From Brochothrix campestris (lineage in GTDB: Bacteria > Bacillota > Bacilli > Lactobacillales > Listeriaceae): DNA of 64,000 nucleotides. Made by a program: the position numbers and the translations under genes. The notes under the pieces were generated by a model. The model saw only the letters and a list, made by a program, of their open reading frames with translations. It was not told the origin of the DNA and did not search any database. Position 1 is the stretch's first letter. The number at the start of each line of letters is the position of its first letter. Positions 34,705-42,956 of the stretch are shown here, piece by piece. The stretch is from NCBI RefSeq assembly GCF_046058945.1, contig NZ_CP175511.1, positions 1,674,001-1,738,000 on the forward strand. Direction: 5' to 3'.

Positions 34705-34773
34705 GATGCTCTTTTTAAATTGTGTCAAAAAGTAGTTGCATTCCCGTTTTCTATCGGTTCTCTTTTAGGTTTT

Positions 34774-34829
34774 AGACAAAGTCGAATCAAATTGCTTTTA
34801 CTTTGAATGTTAGTTCAAGTGACTTTAGC
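34774..34829 (+). repeat. Dispersed intergenic repeat, copy 2 (3' truncated)
   Basis: AGACAAAGTCGAATCAAATT leads into CTTTTACTTTGAATGTTAG and TTCAAGTGACTTTAGCT. It matches copy 3 over the first half; the AAGATGACTTGACTG half is missing. It starts just after the terminator arm next to IS copy B. Confidence 0.78.
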
Positions 34830-34860
34830 TACGAGAATATAAGGCTAAATCGACATACTG

Positions 34861-35547
34861 TTAGTCTCTCCGGCCTAAATAAATCATTACCAAACGTAAT
34901 AATTCCATCACAGCAACTGCTGCAGCTGCAACATACGTCATCGCAGCGGCACTTAACACTTTACGTGCCTGTGGCTCTTCATCACTTTGCAAAATACCAG
35001 TAGCTACCAATTGATTTAACGCCCGATTTGATGCATCAAATTCAACTGGCAAGGTAACGAGTTGAAACAGCACACCAGCAGCCATTAAAGCAATCCCGAT
35101 TAACAAGAAACTGTTTAATGCAGTGAAAATAATCCCAATTAAAATAAACACATACGAGATATTTGAACTGATGTTTGCTACCGGAACAAGTGCGCTGCGT
35201 ACGCGCATGAAGTTATAGTTTTGCGCATCTTGAATCGCATGTCCAACTTCATGTGCAGCGACTGCTGTGCCAGCGATTGTTGTCCCATGATAGTTCGCTT
35301 CTGATAAAAAGACACCTTTTTTACTCGGATCATAGTGATCGGTTAAATGCCCTTTAACAGGGTGAATTGTTACATCAAACAAGCCATTCTCATCTAAAAT
35401 ACGACGTGCCACTTGTGCACCTGTCATCCCATTACGGTTGGGTACTTTTTGGTATTTTTCATACGTCGCTTTGACACGATATTGTGCCCACAGCGGAATA
35501 ATCATGATGACGACAATATAAATTAAATATGAACCCATTATTAACAC
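34861..35547 (-). CDS. YugP-like membrane zinc metallopeptidase
   Basis: The 228-residue protein has an N-terminal membrane segment, a zinc site HEVGH in AAHEVGHAIQDAQ (about residues 98-110), and two to three more membrane segments (ISSNISYVFILIGIIFTAL; LIGIALMAAGVLFQLV; AAAAVAVMELLRLVMIYL). This is the Zn_peptidase_2 (DUF2268-unrelated YugP) type of putative neutral membrane protease. Substrates are unknown. It is monocistronic and lies upstream of the reoY-ypiA genes in the gene order. Confidence 0.85.
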   Translation of the reverse strand: MLIMGSYLIYIVVIMIIPLWAQYRVKATYEKYQKVPNRNGMTGAQVARRILDENGLFDVTIHPVKGHLTDHYDPSKKGVFLSEANYHGTTIAGTAVAAHEVGHAIQDAQNYNFMRVRSALVPVANISSNISYVFILIGIIFTALNSFLLIGIALMAAGVLFQLVTLPVEFDASNRALNQLVATGILQSDEEPQARKVLSAAAMTYVAAAAVAVMELLRLVMIYLGRRD

Positions 35548-35623
35548 ATCCTTATTTTTAATATGTATTACTTAATAGTTTACCGTCTTTATAACACCAA
35601 CGCAATTGATAAGCTAGACGGGG

Positions 35624-36181
35624 CTACTCTGATAACGTGATGCCGTGCAATTCATTCAAAGCGCTTGCATAGATTGTAAATTTTTGTGCATCACCTGCAT
35701 CTAAGGCCTCATTGATCGCTTGCTCCAATTGCTCAATTCGTTCTTGCCGAAGTTTTTCATCAACAAAGTGGTTGACTGTTTGTTGTTCGTCCGCACTAAG
35801 TTTTTGCTCCAACTTGAAGGGATTTTCTTCATGGACGCGAGCATATTGTGGTGCAAGCATCGCGTTCGGAAAATCAATATCGAGATACAGCTCCTGCTCT
35901 GGATGCATCCGAATATCATGAAAAGCTTTTTGAGGGTCAGTCGTTACAAGCTGCTGTTTAAAAAACAAAAACGGTTCTTGTTTCTCAGTGTCGGTCGAGA
36001 TTAATAACGCCCGTTCGCATTTGGTACTATCTGAGACAAAATGAACACTTGCCAATAAGGTGTCATCTCCTTTTAAAAATTCCAATAAGATGCGCACCTC
36101 TGGCACGTGAATCCGAAAATGTTGTATAAACCACGTTAAAAAGTCGCGTTTTTCCGTCACTGTAATCGCCACGGTCCTCAC
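35624..36181 (-). CDS. reoY: ReoY/YpiB (UPF0302) family protein
   Basis: The 185-residue protein matches the YpiB pattern: TEKRDFLTWFIQHF near the start, VHFVSDSTKCERALLIST, TTDPQKAFHDIRMHPEQELYLDIDF and a helical C terminus. In Listeria the homologue (Lmo1921, ReoY) bridges ReoM and ClpCP to degrade MurA, the first enzyme of peptidoglycan synthesis. It is 2 bases downstream of the TPR gene ypiA, the same pairing as in Bacillus and Listeria. Confidence 0.9.
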   Translation of the reverse strand: MRTVAITVTEKRDFLTWFIQHFRIHVPEVRILLEFLKGDDTLLASVHFVSDSTKCERALLISTDTEKQEPFLFFKQQLVTTDPQKAFHDIRMHPEQELYLDIDFPNAMLAPQYARVHEENPFKLEQKLSADEQQTVNHFVDEKLRQERIEQLEQAINEALDAGDAQKFTIYASALNELHGITLSE

Positions 36182-36183
36182 TC

Positions 36184-37452
36184 CTATTCGTTATCGTCTA
36201 AGTAACTCACTTCTTGTAAAATTTCGGCATCATCTGGTTGAAGCGCTAAATACTTCGTCCACAGCTCAAGTGCTTTTGCTGTTTGCCCCTCTTCACGCAT
36301 AAAGTAACCATAGTCTTTTAAGAACAGTGGATTTTCTGCATAACGTGCATACGCTTTTTCAAACGCTGCCGCTGCCTTATCAAATTCCTCTAATTCTTTA
36401 TACGCAATAGCTGAATCCCAGTCCAATTGCGGATCGATTTCTTCATTTTCTTGTTCCATCCATGAACTCAAATCAATCACTGCCGCAAAGTCTGCTTGTT
36501 TTAAGAACAGTTTGTTTAGAGTGAGCGCGGCTTCCATGAAATGAGGGTCAAGCACTAGTGTTTCACGTAAGTACTTTTCAGCAGCCTCTTGATCATCTAA
36601 TTTAAGGGCAATTTTTCCACCTTCAAAGTAAAGCTCTTTGTTGAAGTTATCAAGCACTGTTCCTTCTTTAATCACCGTGAATGCTTCGACTAATTTATTT
36701 TCATGTTCATAGGCTTTCGCTAAGTACGGATAAAGTGAGGTATAGTTTGGATCCAATTCTTTTAATTGGTTAAAGGCTTCAATTGAACGAACCATTTTAT
36801 GCGCCTGGAAGGCCGTAAAAGCTAAACCAAATAAGGTATCGACATTAGCATGTTGGTCCAATGCTGCTTCATAATGGCTCATTGCTTCTTCAAATGACCC
36901 ACCACTGCTGTAACATTCTGCTAAGCGTTGTTGAATGAGGACCCCTGATACTTCATCAATGCCTGCTTCAAGAACAGTATTATAGTAGTTAATCGCGTTA
37001 ACGAAACGACCCATTTGATTGTAATGTTCACCGAGGGCAAAATCAATAATAGGTTCTTCTGGTACCATATCTTTTGCTTCTAATAATTTTTGTTCGGTTA
37101 CTTCGAACAAACCTTGTGATTGATACAAATCAGCTAATACTAATAACGCCCGTGGGTAGCTGTCGTCTTCTGGATGTACTTGGTCTAGGTATGTCAACGC
37201 CGTATCTTCATCATCGCGGTCAACATTTATTTCAGCTAGGGCAACGAGTAACTCACCTTCACCGGGATAATTAATCAGTAATGTTCCATATAAAGCTTCT
37301 GCCTCATCTAAAAAACCGAGTTGGAGAAGTTGTTCTGCTAAATCATATTGTTCTTCATCATTGTCGTTCTCCAGTGCCTTGTTAAGATAAACATGTGCAC
37401 CTTCTAAATCATCATTATGTAGCGCTTCAATCATTTTCATACCATATGCCAT
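36184..37452 (-). CDS. ypiA: YpiA-like tetratricopeptide repeat protein
   Basis: The 422-residue acidic protein is made of TPR units throughout, for instance EQYDLAEQLLQLGFLDEAEALY and FALGEHYNQMGRFVNAINYY. It has no signal peptide. YpiA of Bacillus is a TPR protein of unknown role encoded directly upstream of ypiB, which is the same arrangement here (2-base gap to reoY). A role as scaffold for ReoY or ClpC is possible but is inference. Confidence 0.88.
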   Translation of the reverse strand: MAYGMKMIEALHNDDLEGAHVYLNKALENDNDEEQYDLAEQLLQLGFLDEAEALYGTLLINYPGEGELLVALAEINVDRDDEDTALTYLDQVHPEDDSYPRALLVLADLYQSQGLFEVTEQKLLEAKDMVPEEPIIDFALGEHYNQMGRFVNAINYYNTVLEAGIDEVSGVLIQQRLAECYSSGGSFEEAMSHYEAALDQHANVDTLFGLAFTAFQAHKMVRSIEAFNQLKELDPNYTSLYPYLAKAYEHENKLVEAFTVIKEGTVLDNFNKELYFEGGKIALKLDDQEAAEKYLRETLVLDPHFMEAALTLNKLFLKQADFAAVIDLSSWMEQENEEIDPQLDWDSAIAYKELEEFDKAAAAFEKAYARYAENPLFLKDYGYFMREEGQTAKALELWTKYLALQPDDAEILQEVSYLDDNE

Positions 37453-37504
37453 TTATTTCAAATCCTTTCTCTTGCTCATGGTTACTAATTGTACCATATT
37501 ATGA

Positions 37505-37588
37505 CAAAAAAAGACTGTCGCCTGTTTAGAAAAATTATTAGGCGGAAAAAGACAGCCATCACGTAGTGTGGCTGTCTCAGACTGAAGA
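37505..37588. other. Hairpins between ypiA and aroA
   Basis: The intergenic region holds an A-run with GACTGTCGCCT at about 37511, and GACAGCCA/TGGCTGTC arms (37551-37578). A candidate terminator for aroA would lie here, but the stems are imperfect and the assignment is tentative. Confidence 0.4.
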
Positions 37589-37595
37589 TAAACGA

Positions 37596-37693
37596 GAGGA
37601 TATAACAACGTTTCTTTTCAGTCAAGTCATCTTTTCGCCAAAGTCACTTGAACGAACGTTCAAAGTAAAACCAGTTTAATTCGACTTTGTCTC
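37596..37693 (-). repeat. Dispersed intergenic repeat, copy 3 (most complete)
   Basis: Read on the minus strand it begins GAGACAAAGTCGAATTAAAC and runs through ACTTTGAACGTTCGTTCAAG, GTGACTTTGGCGAAAAGATG and ACTTGACTGAAAAGAAACG to TTGTTATATCCTC, 98 bases. It contains the near-palindrome TTGAACGTTCGTTCAA. Copies 1 and 2 correspond to its 3' and 5' parts with a shared core. Confidence 0.82.
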
Positions 37694-37731
37694 AAATTGT
37701 CGTTTAATCCGTTAGGGGTTTGATTAAACAT

Positions 37732-39009
37732 TTATTTTGCCAACTCAGCAATATCCTCAAAAAAGGTCGGGTACGACACGGTAATCGCTGCCGCATCCGC
37801 CAATTCGACAGGTTCACTTGCAATTAAACCTGCCACCGCTAACATCATCCCAATACGGTGATCACCATGTGAGGAGACCAGCCCACCATGTAAGGGGGTT
37901 GGTCCGTTAATAATTAAGCCGTCCGCGGTTGGGATAATATCGGCCCCTAACGTTTGTAATTCTGTTGCGACAGTATCAATGCGGTTTGTTTCTTTCACCT
38001 TCAGTTCTTCGGCATTTTTAATGACGGTCGTACCTGTTGCCTGTGTTGCCAGTAAGGCAATAATCGGCAGTTCATCAATCAAGCGTGGAATAAGACTGCC
38101 GCCGATTTCAGTTGCCGTTAATTTGGCAGTGCTCACTGTTAAATCCGCCATTGGTTCTCCGGTAGTCTTGTTTGCTGTTTGCGTAATGTTTGCGCCCATT
38201 TGCGCCAACACCTCAAGAATACCCGTTCGAGTTGGATTAACGCCGACATTGGTCAACCTCACCTGTGAATTGGCAACCAAGCTTGCTGCCACTAAAAAGA
38301 AGGCTGCTGATGAAATATCACCTGGTACATAGACGTCTTGTCCTTGTAATTCCGGCTGTTTTTTTAACGTAAGTGTTAAACCATCAATCGCAATTTCACC
38401 ACCAAATTGTTGCAACATCCGTTCGGTATGGTCACGCGATTTTTCTTTTTCAACAACGGTTGTCTCCGTCTCGCTTTGCATTCCCGCAAATAAAATAGCG
38501 GACTTCACCTGTGCACTGGCAACTGGCATGTCGTAATGAATACCTCTTAGTTGCGAATGACCGTTCACTTCTACCGGTGCCAATCCACCAGGCTGTGCTT
38601 TTAGCGTGGCTTGCATCAGTGTTAACGGTGCAATGACACGGTTCATCGGTCGTTTTTGAATCGACAGATCACCGGTTAAGCGACTCGTGAATGGACGGCC
38701 TGCTAAAATACCCATCATGAGACGAATCGTTGTGCCTGAGTTGCCTACATCGAGAATATCTGTTGCCTGTCGGAGCGCAGCAATCCCTTGCCCATGCACG
38801 CGGACACAGTCAGCCTCAAGTTCAATGGCAACCCCTAACTGGCGAAAAACGGCAATTGTACTTAAACAATCGTCTCCCTTTAAAAAATGACGAATCGTTG
38901 TTTCACCCTTCGCCAATGCACCAAACATAATCGCTCGGTGTGAAATCGACTTATCACCCGGCACTTCAATCGTGCCGTTTAATTGTTGTACTCGTGTTAT
39001 TGTTCTCAT
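37732..39009 (-). CDS. aroA: EPSP synthase (3-phosphoshikimate 1-carboxyvinyltransferase)
   Basis: AroA joins shikimate-3-phosphate with phosphoenolpyruvate. The 425-residue protein has VPGDKSISHRAIMFGALA near the N terminus, DVGNSGTTIRLMMG at about 86-99, and RPMNRVIAPL, all substrate-binding motifs. The C-terminal half has KVKETNRI and HGDHRIGMM. It is 10 bases downstream of tyrA and ends the aroC-aroB-aroH-tyrA-aroA cluster. The form is of the Gly-Thr/Ile variety seen in class II Gram-positive enzymes; sensitivity to inhibitors cannot be judged. Confidence 0.96.
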   Translation of the reverse strand: MRTITRVQQLNGTIEVPGDKSISHRAIMFGALAKGETTIRHFLKGDDCLSTIAVFRQLGVAIELEADCVRVHGQGIAALRQATDILDVGNSGTTIRLMMGILAGRPFTSRLTGDLSIQKRPMNRVIAPLTLMQATLKAQPGGLAPVEVNGHSQLRGIHYDMPVASAQVKSAILFAGMQSETETTVVEKEKSRDHTERMLQQFGGEIAIDGLTLTLKKQPELQGQDVYVPGDISSAAFFLVAASLVANSQVRLTNVGVNPTRTGILEVLAQMGANITQTANKTTGEPMADLTVSTAKLTATEIGGSLIPRLIDELPIIALLATQATGTTVIKNAEELKVKETNRIDTVATELQTLGADIIPTADGLIINGPTPLHGGLVSSHGDHRIGMMLAVAGLIASEPVELADAAAITVSYPTFFEDIAELAK

Positions 39010-39019
39010 CGCTTAACCT

Positions 39020-40126
39020 CTATTCTAGGACGCTGCATTCAAATGACGTCGCTTGTTCAATGACTTGTTTGGCGCGTTGACGCTCTTGTGTAGACTGAAA
39101 ACTAATCTGTAAAATCCCCATAATATCCTCGCGCGTTTCGACAACACGAATGTTCGTCAAACTAATATGAGCAGCCGCAAGGACGCTTGTTACTTCTGAA
39201 ATCACACCAGGATAATCGGGGATATCAATCAACAGGTCACTATAGCCGTGTAAGGCATGACGCTGTTTATTCGGTAACTCCTCGCGGTACGTTTTAGCTT
39301 CGGCAAAAAAGGCATGGATGGCTTCTTCATTACCATTGGCAACAAGTGCTTGTATCAAGGCTACTTCATTTTGCCACATCGCCAACAATTCAACGAGGTT
39401 GTCGCGGTTTTCTAAGATGATGTCGGTCCACATTTTGGGGTTACTTGCAGCAATCCGGGTCACATCCCGAAACCCACCCGCAGCCAGCTGAATCGTCTGT
39501 GGCAATCGTTTCGTATATTTAGCGGTTTGTTGAATCAGTCCGGCGGCAATTAAATGCGGTAAATGACTAATCATTCCCACCATTTGATCATGTTGCTGCG
39601 CTGAACTAATTAAAAAATGGGCCTTTGTTCCTTCTAAGTAATGTTGCAATTCTGGAATACGGGCAGCCGCACGATCATTGGCAGGTGTGAGCATGTAGAG
39701 GGCGTTTTCAAATAATATCGCCTTCGCCGCTTGCACACCACTCTTATGTGAGCCCGCCATTGGATGACCGCCAATAAACGTATAATCCTGTGCCGTTAAA
39801 ACCGCGGCTGTCTGTTCGACCGTTGCCTTCGTACTGCTCGTATCGGTAATAATCACCGTTTGTTGCAGAGGGAGTTGGGCTAAATGCTGAATCATCGCCT
39901 TCGTTTGTCGGACTGGCGCTGCTAACACAATCACATCCGCTTGCGAAGCCTGGGCATCAAAATCAGTTGCCACCTCATCAATCACACCTAGACGCAATGC
40001 TTCTGCTAAGGTTGCTAGATGGGCATCATGACCAATAATTCTCACATCGGGTGCTCCACGTTTAACTGCTAACGCTAAGGAGCCGCCAATTAAACCGATG
40101 CCTATTAATAAAAGTCGTTTTGTCAT
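39020..40126 (-). CDS. tyrA: Prephenate dehydrogenase TyrA with ACT domain
   Basis: TyrA oxidises prephenate to 4-hydroxyphenylpyruvate. The Rossmann motif LIGIGLIGGSLA is at the N terminus, GGHPMAGSHKSGVQAA holds the active-site His, and an ACT regulatory domain (DLLIDIPDYPGVISEVTSVLAA to the end) fills the last 70 residues and suggests feedback by tyrosine. The ATG at 40126 follows AGAGG at normal spacing; an in-frame GTG at 40132 overlaps the aroH stop. In Listeria hisC lies between aroH and tyrA, but here they are adjacent. Confidence 0.95.
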   Translation of the reverse strand: MTKRLLLIGIGLIGGSLALAVKRGAPDVRIIGHDAHLATLAEALRLGVIDEVATDFDAQASQADVIVLAAPVRQTKAMIQHLAQLPLQQTVIITDTSSTKATVEQTAAVLTAQDYTFIGGHPMAGSHKSGVQAAKAILFENALYMLTPANDRAAARIPELQHYLEGTKAHFLISSAQQHDQMVGMISHLPHLIAAGLIQQTAKYTKRLPQTIQLAAGGFRDVTRIAASNPKMWTDIILENRDNLVELLAMWQNEVALIQALVANGNEEAIHAFFAEAKTYREELPNKQRHALHGYSDLLIDIPDYPGVISEVTSVLAAAHISLTNIRVVETREDIMGILQISFQSTQERQRAKQVIEQATSFECSVLE

Positions 40127-40128
40127 TG

Positions 40129-40500
40129 TCACACCTCTTTTAATGTTAAATCCGGGCGCAACTGTACCGCTTCGTTTTGGTAAACGTGATGGATGGCCGC
40201 CTGTTCCAGATCACTGTCACAGTGAACCATCACACGAATACAGAGTGGTAAGGCATTTGGTACCGACATTTCAAGCATGTCAATCACTGGCACATACTCA
40301 AAACCTTTAAAGGAACGAACAAACTTGGCCGGAAAACAAGCAGTGACATCTGCTGTTGCAGAAAAGAACACTGAGCTAATCTGTTCTGCTTGCAACTGGT
40401 TCCTCTCAATTATTTCGGTTAGTAAGGCCACCGTTGCCGTTTCAATGGCTGCGGTTGTATTTTGAGCAATTGTCGTTGCCCCTCGAATCCCTCTCATCAT
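40129..40500 (-). CDS. aroH: Chorismate mutase, AroH type
   Basis: The 123-residue monofunctional mutase converts chorismate to prephenate. Motifs of the trimeric AroH family are present: RGIRGATTIAQNT with the active-site Arg, SVFFSATADV, and PNALPLCIRVMVHCDSD. It lies 25 bases after aroB and 2 bases before tyrA, so chorismate would be channelled toward tyrosine and phenylalanine. Confidence 0.95.
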   Translation of the reverse strand: MMRGIRGATTIAQNTTAAIETATVALLTEIIERNQLQAEQISSVFFSATADVTACFPAKFVRSFKGFEYVPVIDMLEMSVPNALPLCIRVMVHCDSDLEQAAIHHVYQNEAVQLRPDLTLKEV

Positions 40501-40525
40501 CTCGTTCGCCTCGCTCTTCTATGTT

Positions 40526-41602
40526 TTAGTGCATTGCTTCAAATGCTTCTGCTAACTGTGTTTTCGTCACAACTTGTGAAATCGGTTGACCGACCGCGTT
40601 CAACAAAACAAAATGAATCGCTTGATAGGTTGTCTTTTTATCGTGCATCATTTTATCATACAATTGTTCGAAGGTCAGTGTTGGTGGTAATGAAAAGTCA
40701 TAGCCGAGCTTTTCGGCCCAGTGTTGCCATCTGGTGACATCAAACTGCAAACCGGTTAGTTGCTGTGATAATAATAAGGCGAATTTCATGCCAATCATGA
40801 TTGCTTCACCATGGAACCAGTGTTTGAAATCACCAGCTGCTTCGACCGCATGGCCAAATGTATGCCCAAAATTGAGATAGGCACGGATGCCTTGTTCACG
40901 CTCATCTTCGGCAACGATATCGGCCTTAATTTGAATCCCTTTGGTTAAAAATGGTGTCATGTCGCGCGCGTATAACGAGGCGCAATTTTGATAATTAGCC
41001 ATCACTTCGGCTAACAAAGTGGCATCGGCAATTAGTCCGTGTTTGATTAACTCGGCAAAGCCTGATCGCATTTGGCGTTCAGGCAAGGACGCCAATAAAC
41101 TTGTATCGTAATAAACTGCCTGCGGTTGATGAAAGGCACCAACGATGTTTTTAGCTAAGGGATGATTGATAGCGGTCTTGCCACCAACAGCACTATCATG
41201 TGCTAAGACAGTGGTTGGCAGTTGGATAAAATCAATGCCGCGCATGTATGAGGCGGCCACAAAGCCGGCTAAATCGCCGACTGCTCCACCACCTAAGGCG
41301 ACGATAACGCTTTTACGGTCCAAGTTATGGCTAATCATATGTGTCATCGCCGCTTCGTAGATTGCAAATGTTTTAGCAGACTCGCCGTTTGGTGTCACAA
41401 ACGGCAACACACTATTGCTGCTGTTCTGTAACCAGTCACAAACTTCTTTATACAAGATGGATACATGCTGATCGGTGATGACTAATACATGTGAATAGTT
41501 GGCCAACAATCCCTCTATCGTCTTTTTTTGTTGTTGCAAACAGTTTTGCTCAACGACAACAGGATAACTAGCCGTTGCCGTTTTCACTGTAATCGTAGGC
41601 AT
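40526..41602 (-). CDS. aroB: 3-dehydroquinate synthase
   Basis: AroB cyclises DAHP to 3-dehydroquinate with NAD and a divalent metal. The 358-residue protein has VALGGGAVGDLAGFVAASYMRG, PTTVLAHDSAVGGKTAINH, and the metal-binding HTFGHAVEAA and WFHGEAIMIGM. The ATG at 41602 follows AAAGGAG by 7 bases; the open frame extends 14 codons into aroC without a family counterpart. It begins one base after the aroC stop. Confidence 0.96.
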   Translation of the reverse strand: MPTITVKTATASYPVVVEQNCLQQQKKTIEGLLANYSHVLVITDQHVSILYKEVCDWLQNSSNSVLPFVTPNGESAKTFAIYEAAMTHMISHNLDRKSVIVALGGGAVGDLAGFVAASYMRGIDFIQLPTTVLAHDSAVGGKTAINHPLAKNIVGAFHQPQAVYYDTSLLASLPERQMRSGFAELIKHGLIADATLLAEVMANYQNCASLYARDMTPFLTKGIQIKADIVAEDEREQGIRAYLNFGHTFGHAVEAAGDFKHWFHGEAIMIGMKFALLLSQQLTGLQFDVTRWQHWAEKLGYDFSLPPTLTFEQLYDKMMHDKKTTYQAIHFVLLNAVGQPISQVVTKTQLAEAFEAMH

Positions 41603-41603
41603 T

Positions 41604-42773
41604 TTAAAACTCCTTTGCGCTTTGACGTCTGGCTGCGACTTCACGTTTTAAATCAGCTAAGGTCGCGTGTGAAAACTCTTCTAAAATCGCGTTGGCAACT
41701 TCCCAAGCAACCACATGCTCAGCTACGACACTCGCCGCTGGCACAGCACACGAATCAGAACGTTCAACGCTCGCTTTAAATGGTTCTTTTGTATCAATAT
41801 CAACACTTTGGAGTGGACGGTATAACGTCGGAATTGGTTTCATCACACCACGGACGACAATCGGCATTCCAGTTGACATTCCCCCCTCAAATCCACCTAA
41901 ATGATTCGTCCGACGGCTATAACCGTCTGTTTCGTTGTAAAGGATTTCATCCTGCACTTCACTACCAGGAATGTTAGCCATTTCAAAACCTAGGCCAAAT
42001 TCAACCCCTTTAAAGGCATTGATACTCATTACTGCTGCCGCAATGCGGGCATCCAGTTTACGATCATAATGAACGTAGCTGCCGATGCCTTCAGGCACGT
42101 TATCTACCACAACTTCAACTAAACCACCGATTGTATCACCATCACGACGCGCTTGGTCCATCCGTGCTTTCATTTGTTCATTGGCTTCTTCATCTAAGGT
42201 ACGCGTTTCGGATTGTTCAGCCCGTGCTTGAATTTCACTAGCTGTTAGTTGTGAAATATCAACAGTCGCTGTCACACCACCAATTTTACGTACATGACTC
42301 GCAACGGTAATGCCTAATTCACTTAATAGTTGTTTGGCAACTGAACCAGCTGCCACTCGCATCGTCGTTTCACGTGCTGACGAGCGTTCTAAGACATTTC
42401 GTAAATCACGGTGCCCATACTTGATACCACCGACTAAATCAGCGTGACCGGGACGTGGGCGTGTTACAGTACGTTTCACCACCACATCGTCAGCGATTGG
42501 TTCACTGCCCATTTCTTTTAACCAATGACGGTAATCGAGGTTTGTCACTGCTAAGGCAACAGGTGAACCTAAGGTTTTGCCATGACGTACACCGGCTGTG
42601 ATTGCCACCTGATCTTTTTCGATTTTCATACGTCCACCACGCCCATAGCCACCTTGACGTCGTTTTAAGTCTTTGTTTATATCTTCAGCAAGGATCGTAA
42701 AACCTGCTGGTAACCCTTCAATAATCGTTGTAAGTTGTGGACCATGTGATTCTCCTGCGGTTAAATATCTCAT
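41604..42773 (-). CDS. aroC: Chorismate synthase
   Basis: AroC forms chorismate from EPSP with reduced FMN. The 389-residue protein has the signatures YLTAGESHGPQLT at the N terminus, RPGHADLVGGIKYGHRDLRNVLERSSARETTMRVA, and SDSCAVPAASVVAE. It is the first gene of the aroC-aroB-aroH-tyrA-aroA cluster. Confidence 0.97.
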   Translation of the reverse strand: MRYLTAGESHGPQLTTIIEGLPAGFTILAEDINKDLKRRQGGYGRGGRMKIEKDQVAITAGVRHGKTLGSPVALAVTNLDYRHWLKEMGSEPIADDVVVKRTVTRPRPGHADLVGGIKYGHRDLRNVLERSSARETTMRVAAGSVAKQLLSELGITVASHVRKIGGVTATVDISQLTASEIQARAEQSETRTLDEEANEQMKARMDQARRDGDTIGGLVEVVVDNVPEGIGSYVHYDRKLDARIAAAVMSINAFKGVEFGLGFEMANIPGSEVQDEILYNETDGYSRRTNHLGGFEGGMSTGMPIVVRGVMKPIPTLYRPLQSVDIDTKEPFKASVERSDSCAVPAASVVAEHVVAWEVANAILEEFSHATLADLKREVAARRQSAKEF

Positions 42774-42897
42774 CGTTTAACACTCCTGTTCTTTATCGCT
42801 TTAAAGTATATTAGTAGTTTAGCATAATTTAGAAACTGCTTCAACCTAGTATACCCTTTTTTGCCAATTATCGAAATAGTAAGTCTATTTAATGACG

Positions 42898-42946
42898 TAA
42901 AAAAAGTCCGACAGCTGCAACATCTCCGTTACCTTTGCCCGACTTT
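42898..42946 (-). terminator. Probable terminator of ndk
   Basis: On the minus strand AAAGTCGGGCA and TGTCGGACTTT form an imperfect stem with a long loop, followed by seven T residues, just after the ndk stop. Confidence 0.55.
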
Positions 42947-42956
42947 CTGTTATTCT

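Larger units (their letters stand above)
33613..34745 (+). mobile_element. IS3-family (IS150-like) element, copy B, degenerate
   Basis: It shares ends and most sequence with copy A at 6801-9213. The terminal repeats are imperfect over about 43 bases. orfA is intact. orfB is opened normally but stops at 34235. Compared with copy A, about 125 bases between two AGCTACCTT direct repeats are missing, leaving one repeat at 34367-34375. The motif expected as HSDQGS reads PSEQGS. The element cannot transpose by itself. The ends are uncertain by about 3 bases. Confidence 0.85.
33594..34766. terminator. Terminator split by IS3-family copy B
   Basis: AAAAGAGAGCCGA (33596-33608) and TCGGTTCTCTTTT (34754-34766) are complementary at 12 of 13 positions, with a G-U pair at the other, and are flanked by A and T runs. 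They would form a bidirectional terminator between the plus-strand gene ending at 33595 and the minus-strand protease ending at 34861. The intervening 1.1 kb is the IS element. Confidence 0.65.
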
